Shown piece after piece: positions 24,311 to 37,084 of a stretch of DNA of 64,000 nucleotides (position 1 is the stretch's first letter; each line of letters opens with the position of its first letter). The stretch lies in the NCBI GenBank assembly GCA_009809945.1, contig WTPW01000954.1, positions 1-64,000 of the forward strand. Reading direction: 5' to 3'. Source of the stretch: Gigaspora margarita (Eukaryota > Glomeromycota > Glomeromycetes > Diversisporales > Gigasporaceae). The notes beneath the pieces were generated by a model. That model had not been told where the DNA came from, ran no database searches, and saw only the letters and a program-made list of their open reading frames with translations. The position numbers and the translations under genes were made by a program.

Positions 24311-24692
24311 AAGGATAGGGTGAACGTAGATCATTTTTAATAATAAACATGTTATAATTATATGAAATCAGATGATTGTCCAATCAGGATTGTAAATAAC
24401 AATAATTCAACCAATCAGAATTGGCAATTTTTGTGCAATCTAAGAAAATTTGGGATCATCTAAGTTTTTTTTACCAATATACAAAGATAGATTTTTTTAA
24501 ATGATATAGGGTTTAAAAAATTTTACTATAACAAATAGGAGACTTCAAATTATATATCACAAAATTTTAGGAAATACTGGCTATAATCTTGAAAAGTTTT
24601 ATTAGAAGCATATTTTTGCTTTCAATATAAATTTTTTTTTTACCCCGTAAATCATATGAAAATTGATCTACATTCACCCTACCCTTAAGTTG
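24311..24692. mobile_element. Inverted-ended MITE (AAGGATAGGGTGAA)
   Basis: ACAAGTTAAGGATAGGGTGA at the left pairs with the inverse of CACAACTTAAGGGTAGGGTG at the right, followed inward by GTAGATCA on both arms. TA may be the target duplication. The element at 39292-39918 has related ends. Non-coding. Confidence 0.6.
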
Positions 24693-25459
24693 TGTATAAT
24701 GATCGATCTAAATATAACAAGTCATTAATGGCTATATAGAGTAAAGTGATAATTAATTATAATTGAAAATAAATAAAAATAGTTGTAGCATATAATCAGG
24801 CTTTAGTATTAATAGCAACTTGGTACTTATCCTGCATATGTATTATGATTATTGATCATAATTTTTTTTTTTTTAAGGTAAGGCCTTGCTCATATCTTTA
24901 TTGAATAATTTATATAAGTGGTTACCCACTTAAATTGTACAATGACAAATATATATAAACTATATGCAAGAATAAAAGCTCAGACTAATTTATCTGTGAC
25001 CTAAACCTACTAGAGTGGTCAAGACTCACCTAGATTTGAATAGACAAAATGTAATTTGTAGGAATACTATATTTGATCCACATAGTGGACCAGATGCTTA
25101 TTTTACGAAAAGCTTGACCTATTGGTGGGCATGAGTTGGAGTCATTGTGAAGTTGATCTAGGAGACCACAAAGGCAGTTGTAGGTAAAGTTTTTTCTTGA
25201 GTGTTGATTTTTGTGGGGGGAGCATGGTTGTATTGATCATAATTGTATGTTGATAAACAAATAATTATATAATGCAATTGCGAATTATTTAGTAATTTGT
25301 ATAATAATTGTAGTTAATATTATCTCTATGAGTTTTTGATCAAATTTAATAAAAAAATTTTTATTTGAATTCTATGGGTTCGTAGAATTAAATAAAAAAA
25401 TTTTTATCAAATTTGGTCAAGAACCCGTGGAGATATCTTTGATAAAAGTTCCTATAAAC
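24693..25459. other. Intergenic repeats, palindrome at 25325-25440
   Basis: 25325-25440 is a palindrome of about 115 bp (TCTATGAGTTTTTGATC against GGTCAAGAACCCGTGGAG). It is one member of a family repeated at 28365-28490, 30955-31085, 31740-31865 and partly at 33890-33970. The rest has no recognisable feature. Confidence 0.55.
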
Positions 25460-26228
25460 CAGAAATGGTAAATAATCTGAAATGACCAAATAACACTTGT
25501 GAATAATGACCAGTCAAGTGTCATTTCAAAAGTCAAATGACCTATTAGGGTCATTTAAAAATTAATGCAATTTAATTGGCAAATTTTAAGTATTTAAATT
25601 ATTCACAAAATAGTTCTAAACCTGTGATAGAGATGGAAATTGAACCTAATATGATCGATCATAATCGATTATATAGTTTGATCAATTATGAAAGTTTTTG
25701 ATCGATCATAATCGATCTTATAGTTTGATCGATCATAAAGTTTGATCGATCATAGCCTTTTAATCGATTATAATTGATTTATATATAATCGATTATATAT
25801 ACAATTAGTAACAAAATTCGCTATTTTTACTCAAATTTTAATAATAGATATCTTAATAACTAGTGATCCAAATCGACTTAAATTTTTACAAAAGATTGTA
25901 CAGATATTTATCTATGATATAAAAAAATTTTAGACGATTTGGTCTAGTAATTCTTGAGTAATCGCTTGTATACGATTGTTAATTTTTTTAAAAAAATTGA
26001 CTATTGTATACAAGCGATTACTCAAGTATTACCAGACAAAATCGTCTAAACTTTTATATATCATTAATGAATATCAATATTAGCTATGTAAAAATTTGAG
26101 CTAATTTGGTTACTAGTTATCAAGACATCCATCATCAAAGTTTGAGTACAAATAGTGAAAATTTTATAATAGTTGATTATTAAAAAAATTCGTTATTTTT
26201 ACTCATGCGTTGACAATCGAGCACATTG

Positions 26229-26551
26229 GTTTTCTGTGCCAGGTTATGTCGATCATGTAGCTGAACTGCTAATTAGATTTCAAGATCAGGTGTAATATAA
26301 TACAATTATAAAAATTTCAAAACAACCATTCGTTTTGTCAAAAATTGCATATTTACCAAAAGTTTGTATAAAAAACCACCTTTAGTGCATTAACAAAAAG
26401 TTCTCCTTAAACGATTTTACTATATATCTTGCTAATTTTGCTTCCTAATTCTAACCCTAACCCTAACATTAATAATTCAAAAAAATTTACCTGTGCCAAA
26501 TGATCAACATAACCTGGCACAGAATACCTATGTGCAACAATTGATATCTCT
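26229..26551. mobile_element. Inverted-ended element with internal CCCTAA tract
   Basis: The left arm TTCTGTGCCAGGTTATGT and the right arm ATAACCTGGCACAGAA are inverted. CTAACCCTAACCCTAAC lies at 26453-26468, preceded by a module ending TTTTACTATATA. That module also occurs at 59.0-59.1 kb and, in part, at 0.9-1.0 kb and 60.8 kb. Confidence 0.65.
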
Positions 26552-26596
26552 TTAACTAGTAATCCAATTTGGTTCAAATTTTTATAATAGATAATA

Positions 26597-27148
26597 CCGT
26601 ATTTTTCCCAAAATAAGCTACCTTCAAAAATAAGTTACCCCTCCTCTTTTGGTCAAAAAACTCTAAAATGTCTTTAATCCGAAAATAAGCTACTCCATAA
26701 TTGACAAAAGTCGCTACATAGTAAAGTCCAAATTTTTTTATATAAATCGATTAAAGTTGCTTAAGTAAACTTATTCAAAAGATCAAAATACACATACTCT
26801 GAAATTTTTGTTAAGATTGAAGAAGTTTTTATTATTTAACTTTTGAATTTTACGTCCAGCAAAAAAATTAAAATTTTTTAAAAAAATATATTTGACGAAC
26901 GTAAAAATTAAAAGTTAAATAATAAAAAGTTCTCCAATATTGACAAAAATTTTAGAAAAATTGTATTTTGACCTTTCAAATAAGTTTACTTAAGTGATAT
27001 TAATCGATTTATATAGTAAAATTTGGACTTTACTATGTAGCAACTTTTTGCGATTGAGCAAAAATTGATTTTACCTAAAAATAAGCTACCCCAATTTTTT
27101 GTGTAACTTTTTGCCCTAAAAAAGGTAGTTATTTTCGGGAAAATACAG
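26597..27148. mobile_element. AATAAGCTACC MITE, full copy 3 (552 bp)
   Basis: CCGTATTTTTCCC at the left and GGGAAAATACAG at the right, each bordered by TA. It interrupts the second copy of the TTGTATACGA palindrome repeat. The intact paralogue at 25850-26110 shows what the site looked like. Confidence 0.85.
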
Positions 27149-27747
27149 TATCGATATTCTTCTATAATATATAAAAATTTTAGACGATTTGGTCTAGTAA
27201 TTCTCAAGTAATCGCTTGTATACGATAGTCAAATTTTTTAAAAAAATTGACTATTGTATACAAATGACTACTCGAGGATTACCTGACCAAATTGGCTAAA
27301 ATTTTTTTACATCATAAATTAATATCAATACTATCTATGACAAAAATTTGAGCTGACTTTGAACACTAGTTATTAAGTTATCTATTGTCAAATTTTGAGT
27401 AAAAATAGCAATTTTTTTTAATGTAGACTAGTGATCGATCATATGATTGATAATAAGTTATGATCGATTATATGATTGTGACCGATTATATGTAATAACC
27501 AATCATGATCGATCATAAATCGATCTCCATTGTATATGATTGAATCAAATGCTATTTTTGTAAATGTGAAATGACCGATGACCATGATGATCCAGGTTAT
27601 TTATAAATGACATAGATCATTTGGTCATGGGTCATTTACAAATGACCAAAATTCAAATAATCAAAAAATACTGGTCATTTATAGGTCATTTTAGGTCATT
27701 TCAAAAATAATCAAATGACCTGGTCATTTACCATCCCTGCTATAAAC

Positions 27748-30700
27748 AATTTCAATATAGCTTTTTTGTAATATGTTTTTTGGCTTTTCAAAATAACCCA
27801 CTATTTGGTGATGATTTACAAAAAATTTTACTATGCTAACTAAAAATAATTTTATAACAAGACTTGTAGCGCATAATATAGACTAATAGAATCTCAAATT
27901 TAATGAAATAATATTGAAAACTCATGAAGATATTAACATTTTTGTAAATTCAGACACATATATTTTTGCAAGTTTTCCCCTATATTCAAATGCTTCTGAA
28001 AGCACTTTCTCAAAATGAAACCTCTAAAACATATAAGTAAGTTGATATAATAGATATTCAAGAGTCTTAAAAAAAATTTTATCAAAAACTAATTAATATT
28101 GACGAAGTTATGATGATTTTTCAATTTGTTTCTAAATTTAGAATTTTCTAAAATTTTTAATTTTGATGAAAACAGAAAAATCACCATCACAGACTAGATT
28201 TTCACAAGTTCAAATAAAACAAGTTACTGCGCACTAATAAAATTAATAGAGTATAGGTTAAAGTTATTTGGTTAAATATTCATTTTATAATAGCTATTTT
28301 TTATTTGGTGCAGCTTCTTTATAATATACTTTTTGGAAATAGAAGAATCTTTTATCAAAGTTTCTCTATGAGTTCTTGACCAAATTCAATGAATTTTTTT
28401 TTATTTGAATTCTATATATTTATAGAATTCAAAGAAAAAAGTTTTATCGAATTTGGTCAAGAATTCATAGAGATATCTTTGATGAAAGATTTTTTCTATT
28501 TCTAAAAACATATATTATGTGCCAAAATTAAAAGAAATTCAAATCTAGTTGCAAATGAAAAATCTAAATATCTTTGTCAATATTAATCCGTTTTTGATGA
28601 AATTTTAACTGAAGACTCTTGAATACCTATTATATCAACTTACTTATTTTCATTTTGAAGATTTCATTTTGAAAAAGTGCTTTCAGAAGTATTTGAATAT
28701 AGGGAAAACTTGTGGAAAACATATGTGTCTAAATTTACAAAAACGTTAATATCTTTACAAGTTTTCAATATTTTTTATAAAAATTGAGATTCTATTAATC
28801 AATTATATGCTCTAAAAGTTTACTTAGTGCACAGTAACTTGTTTTATTCATCAGCAAATTATATAAACATAATATTACGTAAGTTATTATGGCCTAAAAA
28901 CTTGCGCAAAAATTACGAATCGATGCGAAATATTTCGCAATTATCAATTACGGAATATTATGAAATATATACGTAAAAAATTACGCAATATTACATCACA
29001 ATAATTCAAACTAAATTGCAACAATGCGCATTTAAATACCCTCTGACAAGGACTATCGATAAAAATAGTAATAATCAGTAATAATCGTCTAATCAATACT
29101 ATTATACTATATACCATTTTACAGGTTTTCACAAGTATTTGCAAGGTTTCGCATTTTAATATAAAATTTTATATTTATTTATGATTATTATTATATATTT
29201 TAAATTAAATATATTTATTATAATATATATTATTATACATTCTTTGCAAAAAATAAAAAAAATACAAAAAAAATAAAACCAAAAAAATTGAACCCAAAAA
29301 AAAATAATGAAAAAAACAAACCAAAAAATAGATATATTTTAAACTACTTTCATACTTCATCACATAATATTAGCTCTACACACTTGCAGTTAGTTATTAT
29401 TTCCCTTTTTTGTTTAATGATTATATTCGCTCATATTCGCTACTTCCTAAAAATAGTAGAGAAGTAAAAAAATAAAAAAAAATGAAAACGAAAAAATAGT
29501 AATATTTTAAACTACTTTCGCACTTAGTCGTATAATACTAGCTCTACATACTTATATTCGCTTATATTTGCTTACATTCGCTTATATTTGCTTATATTCG
29601 CTATTTTCTAAAAATAGTAGAGAAGTAAAAAAAAAAAAAAATGAAAACAAAAAAATAGTAATATTAAAAATAAAAAAAAAACAAAACAAAACGAAAAAAA
29701 ACAATGTAGATGATCTAATTTATAAACAAAAGATCTAATCTGATTGTGTAATACAAAATTTTAGATTAATTTCAATACATCATACAAAATTTCAAAACAA
29801 TTCAAAAATATAGTTCAATGTGTGCTTGGTATGACCCAGATTACAGATCTACTAATCCAGCTTGGTTTCACAGTTCTAAAATATATTAAAATATTTTGAA
29901 CCATTTCGAAACTACTACCATAATTTAAAAAATAAAAAACCAAATAAGATGTGTAGCGCTTTGTGCCATAATGAATACGATAACTATTGATTAGCATATG
30001 TATAACGATTTATATTTTAATTACAATATTTATCGATTATAGATATATATCGATTTATAACAAGTTAAAATCAATGTATAACATTTAATTTAATCAATAT
30101 AAAACGATTATGCGTTATACTATATTTTGATTATAATCAATCTGGATATAACAAGTTATTAATGGCTATACGGAGCAAAGTGATAATTATAATTGAAAAG
30201 GCTTTAGTGTCAATAGCAACTTGGTACTTACTCTACATATGTATTATGATCATTAATCATGATTGTATATCGATAAACAAATAATTATCATTAAGTGAAT
30301 TAGTTAGTAATTTATATAATAATTTTTGCTTTTTCAAAATAACCTACTGTTCGGTGATGATTTACAAGAAATTTTACTATGCTAACTAAAAAAAAATTTA
30401 TAACAAGACTTGTAGCGCATATTATAGACTAATAGAATCTCAAATTTTATAAAAAAGTATTGAAAACTCGTGAAGATATTAACGTTTTTGTAAATTCAGA
30501 TACATACTTTTTTGCAAGTTTTTGCCTAAACTTCAAATGTATCCTGAAGCACTTTCTCAAAATAAAACCTCCAAAACGTGACTAAGTAAGTTAATAGAAT
30601 AGGTATTTGAAAGTCTTTAGTTAAAATTTCATCAAAACCAGATTAATATTGACGAAGTTATGATGATTTTTCAATTTGCTTCCAGATTCGGGATTTTCTA

Positions 30701-33506
30701 AAATTTACAATTTTGATGAAAACAGAAAAATTCTATCACAGGCTAGATTTTTACAAGTTCAAATGAAACAGTTACTGCGCACTAAGTAAACTTTTAGAGC
30801 ATATTATTGACTAATAGAATCTCTAATTTTATGAAAAAATGATAAAAACTCATGGAGATATTAATGTTTTTGTAAATTCAGACGTTATACATTTTTGCAA
30901 ACAATTTTAGCACGTGATATACGTTTTTGGAAATAGAAAAAATCTTTCATCAAAGATTTCTCTACGAGTTCTTGACCAAATTTGATAAAAATTTTTTTAT
31001 TTTAATTCTACAAATATATAAAATTCAAATAAAAAATTTTTTATCGAATTTGGTCAAGAACTCATAGAAAAATCTTTGATGAAAGATTTTTTCTATTTCC
31101 AAAAACGTATATCATTGTTTGCAAAAACTTATGACGTCTGAATTTACAAAAACGTTAATATCTCCACGAGTTTTTAATATTTTTTCATAAAATTAGAGAT
31201 TCTATTAGTCAATAATATGCTCTAAAAGTTTCTTAGTGCGCAGTAACTTGTTTCATTTGAACTTGTAAAAATCTAGCCTGTGATGGAATTTTTNTGTTTT
31301 CATCAAAATTGTAAATTTTAGAAAATACTGAATCTGGAAGCAAATTGAAAAATCATCATAACGTCGTCAATATTAATCTGTTTTTGATAAAATTTTAACT
31401 GAAGACTTTCAAATACCTATTCTATTAACTTACTTAGTCACGTTTTGGAGGTTTTATTTTGAAAAAGTACTTCAGGATGCATTTGAAGTTTAGGCGAAAA
31501 CTTGCAAAAAAGTATGCATCTGAATTTACAAAAACGTTAATATCTTCACGAGTTTTTAATACTTTTTTATAAAATTTGAGATTCTATTAGTCCATAATAT
31601 GCGCTATAGTCTTGTTATAAAATTTTTTTTAGTTAGCATAGTAAAATTTCTTGTAAATCATCGCCGAATAGTAGATTATTTTAAAAAAAACAAAAAAAAT
31701 ATTACAAAGAAGCTGTGTTGAACTTGTTTACAAGAACTTTCATCAAAGATATCTCCACGAGTTCTTGACCAAATTTGATGAAAATTTTTTTATTTTAATT
31801 CTACGAATTCATAGAATTCAAATAAAAAAAATTTTATTAAATTTGATCGAGAACTCATAGAGATAATATTAATAAAAGTTTTCAAAAGTTAAAATATTTA
31901 TGTACTGTGGCATAAATAGCAAAAATCTATAATGCGAATAGCAATTCCCTATTTTTATATGCTGAACAATTTTTTTTAAAACACCTGAATCTAAGAGCAC
32001 TATCTAAATGTAATAATCTAGTTTTTAGCAAATTACTACAGTGTATTTCATCTAAAGCCAACCTATTTTATATATAGGCGCCAATTTTTTAGCTGCTGTG
32101 TAACCTAATTATCCAATAAAAATGCAGAAAAACTTAATACAATTTTAAATTTTATTAATAAAATTTAAAATTTTGTTAATAAATTCAAATTTTGTTATGT
32201 TTTTTTATATATAAACGCCAAAATTTTAAATCATATATAAATTTAAATTAAAATAACTTACTAAAAACAAAAAAATATAAAAATTTTATTTTGATAGTTT
32301 AATTGCCTTTTGTTTAAACTATCAAACTATTAAAAAATTTTTTAAATATCTTTTGTTTTTAAAAATTTATATTAATTTAAAAATTTTTATAATTAAAAGG
32401 TGATGGCTTTTCGTGAAATGACTGTATAAAAACTTAATGTAATAATTAAATTTTTAGCAAATTTACTTGATTTTAGAGGTAGCAAAAACCTTAAAATTCG
32501 TATAGATCAGTTATGACCTATATGAGAGATATCCAGGGTCCTTTATAAACAAAAGATCTAATTTGATCTTGTAATACAAAGCTTGTAGATTAATTTTGAA
32601 TATAATCGAACTATTTCAAATATTAGTCCAAGTAGATTGCACGAAAATTTTAAAGTTTGATTTATAATATTAAATTATATAGATCACTGCTAATTTTGGT
32701 TAGAGGTGCTTATTTTTGGAGATTTATAATTATTATAGGGGGTGCTTATTTTCGGGGGTGCTTATTTTTGGAGGTGCTTATTTTTAGCAATTTACGGTAC
32801 TTAAAATATTTCATAATCATAGTCCAATGCGCGCTTTGTTGTGAATTAATGCGATTTAATTTACTATCCGTAAATGTTTCATAATATTACTCTGTCTATT
32901 TCGAAATATTGTGAAATATCTTACGTAATATTTCATAATATCTTATGTAATATTTCGTAATTTATTATTTCGCAAGTTTTCGAAATATCTTACTATATAT
33001 TACGTTATTTTTATGGGTTGTAAATTATTTCGTAATATTACGCCCTATTAAATTTGCTGATGTTTGAACTTGTATAAATCTAGCCTGTGATAGTGATTTT
33101 TTTGTTTTTTATTAAAATTGAAAATTTTAAAAAATCCCAAATCTGGAAACAAATTGAAAAATTATCATAACTTCATCAATATTAATCCGTTTTTAATAAA
33201 ATTTTAATTAAAAACTTTGAATATCTATTAAATCAACTTAATTAGTCATGTTTTGAAAATTTCATTTTGAGAAAGTGCTTTCAAAAACATTTGAATATAG
33301 GGGAAAACTTGCAAAAATGTATGCATCTGAATTTACAAAACATTAATATCTTTACGAGTTTTCAATATTATTTCATGAAATTTGAGATTCTATTAGTCTC
33401 TGATATGCGCTACAAGTCTTGTTATAAAATTTTTTTTAGTTAGCATAGTAAAATTTCTTGTAAATTATCACTGAATAGTGGGTTATTTTGAAAAAGCAAA
33501 AAAACA
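27748..33506. repeat. Large nested inverted-repeat region
   Basis: 27780-28870 pairs with 33050-33500, and 30325-30930 with 31120-31690, as inverted copies of one foldback family (for example GTAGCGCATA... against ...TATGCGCTA, and TTTGCAAGTTTTC). Between the arms are a CGTAATATT-rich block in both orientations (28860-29160 and 32870-33050), A-rich sequence, and a tandem pair at about 29320-29650 repeating TTTTAAACTACTTTC and TATATTCGCTTA. There is no coding sequence. The exact insertion order cannot be read by eye. Confidence 0.6.
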
Positions 33507-33508
33507 TA

Positions 33509-33850
33509 CAGTCAGATCTCCATAAATGCAACCTTTATAAATACAATACCTCACTAAATGCACATTTTTGTCTTGTCTGTAAGAAATTATAAGTGCTAAA
33601 TGCACATTCAATATTCTGTAAATGCATGTTCTTCCAAATAATTTTCTATATCATACTATCTCCCTAAATGTATGTGACCAATTAAATTTTAAAATTTAGA
33701 ATAGGTTATACATTTTTTAGTAGAAGTTATACAAACTTGATAATCTAATCTTTAAAGCTTCAATTTAATTGGCTCTTTCTAAATGAAATATCTCCCTAAA
33801 TGCACGTTGTAGGCTTGTCTGTTCATATTGCATTTATGGAGGTTTGACTG
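33509..33850. mobile_element. TA-flanked MITE, CAGTCARATCTCC ends (342 bp)
   Basis: CAGTCAGATCTCCATAAATG pairs with the inverse CATTTATGGAGGTTTGACTG; TA on both sides. The uninterrupted host sequence ATATTACAAAGAAGCT occurs at about 31703-31718. The termini match those of the small element inside the A190 gene at 46542. Structure is typical of Tc1/mariner or pogo MITEs. Confidence 0.85.
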
Positions 33851-34036
33851 TATTACAAAGAAGCTACGTTGAAATTGTTTACAGAAACTTTCATCAAAGA
33901 TATCTCCACGAGTTCTTGACCAAATTTAAAAAATTTTTTATTTTTTAATTCTATAAATTCAAATAAAAAAATTTATTTATCTGATGCTAGATGTTATAAT
34001 TTAGTTTTTAGCAAATTGCTATAAAATTTATATGTA

Positions 34037-34266
34037 CTGTAGATTCCTGAAAATAAGCTATTCTGAAAATATGCAACTCCCCCGTTTTTGAACAAAAAAC
34101 TTAAAATCATCTATGACCCAAAAATAAGCTACCTTGCTTTTTTGAACCAAACTTAATAGTAAAATTTTTTGTTCTGAAAATAAGTTACCCCCCAATACCA
34201 TCGCTACTTTTAATTAGGAAAACAAATTTTTCTCAGCAACGTTTATGTATATCAGGAAAAATATAG
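34037..34266. mobile_element. AATAAGCTACC MITE, internally deleted (230 bp)
   Basis: CTGTAGATTCCTGAAAATAAGC at the left and GGAAAAATATAG at the right, TA outside each end. The two inverted ends are kept but the middle of the 550-bp form is missing. Confidence 0.65.
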
Positions 34267-34975
34267 TACTGGCATTAATCAAAGTGATCTTATTTCCTAC
34301 TTGGAAATAACTGTGAATTCTTTCTACCATTGTGTATACCTAATTTAGTTGAGCGTGAGTAAAAATACTATTATAAATTACACTATATAGCTAATAGAGA
34401 TAATTAGATATGTACAGTATAAATTGGATAAATCAAATACCAGTACGTATTGTACAGTTAAAAAATAATAAATAAATTGCGCATTTAAAAAAATAAATAA
34501 ATAAATAAAATTAATATTAAATTATGAATTTAACTACAAATAACCGGTGATGATCATCACCAGTGTGTAATTAACCAATAATAATAAAACAAAAAAAATT
34601 AATTTCATTTACTTTAGAGTTAGGGCGAGGCCTGGGATTTTAGCAAGGTGTTAGATATATGCAAAATTTAGCAAGGAATTTTTTTTGTTAGAATGTCAAA
34701 GGTAGTTTCATAGACAAATTCTAGAAATATTAGCATTTTTTCAAAATAAATCTTTATTTTTGTTACACAAGCTAATTTGCACATTACACCTGATCCTACA
34801 AATTTATTGGCTAATTACACACCAGTAATGATCACTGCCGGTTATAGTTAGTAAAATTTTTAAATTATAATAAATTAAAAAATAAAAAAAAAAAAATCTG
34901 AAAAAAAAGCTAAAAAAAAATTTAAAAAAAAATCGAAAAAAAATAAATAATAAAAAAATTAAATTGCGCATTTAA

Positions 34976-35196
34976 NNNNNNNNNNNNNNNNNNNNNNNNN
35001 NNNNNNNNNNNNNNNNNNNNNNNNNNNNNNNNNNNNNNNNNNNNNNNNNNNNNNNNNNNNNNNNNNNNNNNNNNNNNNNNNNNNNNNNNNNNNNNNNNNN
35101 NNNNNNNNNNNNNNNNNNNNNNNNNNNNNNNNNNNNNNNNNNNNNNNNNNNNNNNNNNNNNNNNNNNNNNNNNNNNNNNNNNNNNNNNNNNNNNNN
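34976..35196. other. Assembly gap (run of N)
   Basis: A run of 221 N lies between A-rich low-complexity sequences (34860-34975 and 35197-35400). True size and content are unknown. Confidence 0.99.
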
Positions 35197-35402
35197 ATAT
35201 TAAAAAAAATTAAAAATTTTAAAAAAAATAAAAATAAATAAATAAATAAAAAATCGAAAAAAAAACTTTAAAAAATAACACAAAAATAAAAAAAAATCAT
35301 AATTTTGATTTAAAAAAAAAATAAAAAAAAAATAAATTAAAAAGATAAAAAAAAAAATAGAAAAAAAATCGAATAAAAAAAAAACAAATAATATAGTAAC
35401 GT

Positions 35403-35470
35403 AGCATGTGCATTATTAAACATAGTATCAAATATGGCATAGATACTATGTTTAAATAATGCACATGCTA
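35403..35470. repeat. Short near-perfect hairpin
   Basis: AGCATGTGCATTATTAAACA on the left and TGTTTAAATAATGCACATGC on the right, with an inner ATAGTATC/GATACTAT pair and a loop of about 12 nt. GTACGTACGTGC follows. Could be a tiny inverted-repeat element; no RNA family recognised. Confidence 0.5.
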
Positions 35471-35560
35471 GTACGTACGTGCAAAACCTGTTTACGCAAG
35501 TTTAAATACATGTGAATTTTTTTTAACAACTTTTGCTATTAGGCATAAATTTTTAAAAAC

Positions 35561-35644
35561 CTGTACAATCCAAAAATAAGCTATCCCTGGTTTTTTTGCT
35601 TAAAATTATCCAAAAAAAGGTTGCTTATTTTTGGGAATCTACAG
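35561..35644. mobile_element. AATAAGCTACC MITE, minimal (84 bp)
   Basis: Only the two ends remain: CTGTACAATCCAAAAATAAG and CTTATTTTTGGGAATCTACAG, followed by TA. A solo-ends derivative of the family. Confidence 0.5.
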
Positions 35645-36284
35645 TAATAATCCAACTATTAGCAAATTTACTTGATTTTAGAAATAGCAAAAACATCTAA
35701 ATTCATACAAATCAGTTATGACCTATATGAGAGATGTCTGGTTTCTGTATTGAGAGATTATTAGGTTTGAAATTATTATAAACTATATAGATTTATATAA
35801 CAAAAATAAACTTAGTAGATTAATTTTTTATTAGATTTGACAAGTTATCAGATTTGACAGGATCAGTTTTGAGATATTTAATTATAATAGGTTTTTTATT
35901 AAATAAATTGATCATTAATAAGACAATTTTGTTTACTATAATAAATTCTATTTATCTTTAAATTTTTATAAAAATTAGTTAATTTTTTATTAATAGTTAT
36001 TTATAAAAAACTTACTTGTATCATAATAGATTCTTTTGAAACAAAAACACATTTTATAAAAATTAATTAATAAAAAACCATCCAATTTTTATAAAAATTT
36101 AGAGGTAAGAGTGCTAACATTTATTATTTAATATCTATTTACTATAGAGGCTTACCCTCTATCCAGGTAATATATTTAGCTAAATTTGATTAGCTATAAT
36201 TTTTTTATATGAGATAAGGTTTTGCTTAACTCCTACTCTCTAAAATATTATCTAATAAATATCAGCACCCTAAGTAGAACTTAT

Positions 36285-37020
36285 CCTTTAAACTGTAATA
36301 TAGGCAAATTTGCCTGCTAAAATTTTTTTTTGTTTGTAATTTTGTAATTATGGCCTGGTGCAGAAAGATTTGTACCTCAAGCTCTAAAATTAATTTTGCC
36401 CATATAGAAAAGTTCTTCAATTTTAACAATTTATTTATAATTTTTTTATGCCAAATAAAGCAGGTTCTGGGCTATCTTTTGATATATTTTTTTTTATTAT
36501 TTTATAAATATTTTGTTGAGCAATAAATTTTGAAAAAATTCAATTAAATTAAAAAAAAATAAATTTTTTTTTAATTTAATTGAATTTTTTCAAAATTTAT
36601 TGCTCAACAAAATTTTTATAAAATAATAACAAAAAATATATCAAAAGATAGCCCAGAACCTGCTTTATTTGGCATAAAAAAATTATAAATAAATTGTTAA
36701 AATTGAAGAACTTTTCTATATGGGCAAAATTAATTTTAGAGCTTGAGGTACAAATCTTTCTGCACCGAACCATACAAAAAATTTTATTATGCTTAACCTT
36801 CTTCTATTTCTAAGCTAAAATAAAAATTTGAGTTATAATTAGTTATTATTTTGTAAAATTTGTAATTTAATATTAATATTTAATTTTAAATTTAACTAAT
36901 TTTAAAATATTATTATAAAAATTTTTTAAAAAATTTCTAAATTTTTATATGTTCTTAACTCTAATAAAGAGTTTTTACTACTAAGAAAAGTACTATTTAT
37001 CATTTAATTTTTAGAATAGG
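36285..37020. repeat. Second copy of the GGCAAATTTGCC MITE, interrupted
   Basis: Begins TCCTTTAAACTG and GGCAAATTTGCCTGCTA, as at 12855-12890. After the palindrome at 36351-36772 it continues with AAAAATTTTATTA and CTAAGCTAAAAT, as at 12930-12975. The far end is not clear. Confidence 0.5.
36351..36772. mobile_element. 422-bp near-perfect palindromic element
   Basis: Two arms of about 211 bp are inverted copies with very few mismatches (TGGTGCAGAAAGATTTGTAC against GTACAAATCTTTCTGCACC; centre about 36561). TA stands at 36349-36350 and 36773-36774. The uninterrupted host copy near 12930 supports the boundaries. Arm identity far above that of other foldbacks here suggests a young insertion or gene conversion between arms. 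Confidence 0.8.
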
Positions 37021-37084
37021 AGAGAAGGGTCATAAAATTATTAGGTCCTAATAGCAAATAACTTTTGATTAGCTAAAATTATTA

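Larger units (their letters stand above)
25460..27739. mobile_element. hAT-type composite with AAATGACC motif arms
   Basis: Starts CAGAAATGGTAAAT and ends ATTTACCATCCCTG. The flanking 8-mers CTATAAAC (25452-25459 and 27740-27747) are identical. Arms (25460-25560 and 27545-27739) are rich in AAATGACC/GGTCATTT. Inside lie GATCGATTATA-rich blocks (25650-25830 and 27425-27520), two copies of a palindromic repeat around TTGTATACGA (25850-26110 and 27170-27400), a telomere-motif element (26229-26551) and a TA MITE. No transposase frame. Confidence 0.88.
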
